A stretch of DNA of 6,568 bases from an uncultured Syntrophomonadaceae bacterium (GTDB taxonomy: Bacteria; Bacillota; Syntrophomonadia; Syntrophomonadales; Syntrophomonadaceae). Made by a program: the position numbers and the translations under genes. Below, piece after piece: positions 5,724-6,568 of this stretch. Numbering within the stretch: position 1 is the stretch's first letter; each line of letters starts with the position of its first letter. The DNA is taken from assembly GCA_944391275.1 (NCBI GenBank), contig CALXSZ010000045.1:1-6568 (forward strand), given 5' to 3'. The notes beneath the pieces are model-generated. The model was not told the DNA's origin and made no database searches. It worked only from the letters and a program-made list of their open reading frames with translations.

Positions 5724-6568
5724 TCATATTCCCATGAGATGACAAGTAGCTAAAGCGGCTGCCGCTTCAATAACCACAACCGCGCGGGGAACAATGCAAG
5801 GGTCATGGCGGCCTTTAATTTCCAATGTAGCGGGTTCCATACGGGACAAACGCACCGTTTGTTGGGCCTGGGCGATTGAAGGGGTGGGCCGCATGGCCAC
5901 TTCAAAAGTCAGCGGCATTCCATTGGTAATTCCGCCGTTAATCCCCCCAGAATGATTGGTTTGCGTTGCGATGTGATTTCCTTTTAAAATAAATGGATCA
6001 TTGGCCTCGCTGCCATGCATAGCGGCAAAAGCAAAACCTGCGCCAAAAGAGATAGCTTTAACAGCGGGAACAGCGAACATGTATTGGGCGATCACGCCTT
6101 CGGCATTGTACCCGAAGTCCGGCGCGCCATAGCCAGGCGGAACTCCGGTAATTTGACAACGGATCGCGCCGCCGACGCTGTCTTTATTTTGTCGTGCGGT
6201 TAGAATGATTTCGGACATTTGTTCAGGCGTAGGATTTTTCAATCCGCCAATCATCGAAATCGATGCTGTAATCTGGATTCCCCTGGGTTTTAGAATCAGC
6301 TTGGCTAAAGCGCCGGCAAAAACCAATGGGGCCGTCAAACGACCAGAGAAGTGGCCGCCGCCACGGTAATCGCTGCAATTTTGATAGCGGATGGACCCGG
6401 CATAATCCCCATGACTGGGACGAGGCAAGTCTTTTATAAGCGAATAATCCTGACTTTTGGTGTTTTCATTGCGGAATACAGCGCATAAGGGCGTTCCGGT
6501 GGTTTTCCCTTCAAAGACGCCGGAAAGAATTTCTACATGATCGCTTTCCTTGCGAGGAGTGGCCAACG
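5724..6568 (-). CDS. aroC: Chorismate synthase, N-terminus truncated by window
   Basis: Chorismate synthase removes phosphate from EPSP to give chorismate and needs reduced FMN. About 280 residues are visible. By alignment with E. coli AroC (361 residues) roughly 55 N-terminal residues lie beyond 6568, and the C-terminus is about 20 residues shorter than in E. coli. The frame is open at the edge; the TTG at 6564-6566 reads as an internal Leu. Signatures counted from that Leu: PRKESD (4-9), VEILSGVF (11-18), RPSHGD (49-54, His52), DYRGGGHFSGR (66-76), the GAGFAF region (175-180), NHSGG (204-208) and GRHDPC (252-257). The GGGHFSGRLTAPL form, with His where E. coli has Arg, is one I associate with Clostridia-type AroC. 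It is the most upstream visible gene of the aro/phe operon. The call is secure. Confidence 0.96.
   Translation of the reverse strand, partial: LATPRKESDHVEILSGVFEGKTTGTPLCAVFRNENTKSQDYSLIKDLPRPSHGDYAGSIRYQNCSDYRGGGHFSGRLTAPLVFAGALAKLILKPRGIQITASISMIGGLKNPTPEQMSEIILTARQNKDSVGGAIRCQITGVPPGYGAPDFGYNAEGVIAQYMFAVPAVKAISFGAGFAFAAMHGSEANDPFILKGNHIATQTNHSGGINGGITNGMPLTFEVAMRPTPSIAQAQQTVRLSRMEPATLEIKGRHDPCIVPRAVVVIEAAAALATCHLMGI

Noticed and set aside
1..6568. Hidden novel system (mobile element, defence genes, CRISPR, riboswitch)
   Set aside because: Every stretch longer than about 75 bases is covered by a recognised biosynthetic gene. No repeats, RNA structures or unknown genes beyond the terminator were seen.

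Overview
The window is a compact stretch of bacterial chromosome, almost entirely coding, holding two convergent operon ends made of nucleotide and aromatic amino-acid biosynthesis genes. Moderate GC, strong AGGAGG-type ribosome binding sites, a Bacillus/Clostridium-type PurF (propeptide plus four Fe-S cysteines), a short-loop Firmicute-type CTP synthase and a type II dehydroquinase all point to a Bacillota (Firmicutes) genome, perhaps Clostridia-like or Erysipelotrichia-like. I cannot resolve the genus by eye.

Left half, + strand (1-2814): the C-terminal glutaminase part of pyrG (CTP synthase, cut by the window start), a 51-base gap with no terminator, purC (SAICAR synthetase), then purF (amidophosphoribosyltransferase), which overlaps purC by 4 bases. 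PyrG and PurF both use glutamine amide nitrogen, for CTP and for the committed purine step respectively. PurC acts later in IMP synthesis. No further purine gene follows purF.

Junction (2815-2888): a perfect 13-bp hairpin with a T-run on both strands serves as a shared terminator for the two converging units. Next to it is an orphan Shine-Dalgarno-like sequence.

Right half, - strand (6568 down to 2889), in transcription order: aroC (chorismate synthase, N-terminus beyond the window), pheA (chorismate mutase-prephenate dehydratase with ACT domain), a fused aroE-aroK (shikimate dehydrogenase-shikimate kinase), and aroQ (type II 3-dehydroquinate dehydratase). These cover shikimate-pathway steps 3, 4, 5 and 7 and the branch to phenylpyruvate. 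Only the EPSP synthase step between shikimate kinase and chorismate synthase is missing here; aroA and probably earlier genes may lie upstream, beyond 6568. The genes abut or overlap by 1 to 20 bases, so this is almost certainly one transcript.

I see no mobile element, RNA gene, CRISPR or unknown gene, and no undescribed system. The points most worth a second look are the AroE-AroK fusion and an Asn-to-His change at a shikimate-binding position in its AroE half.
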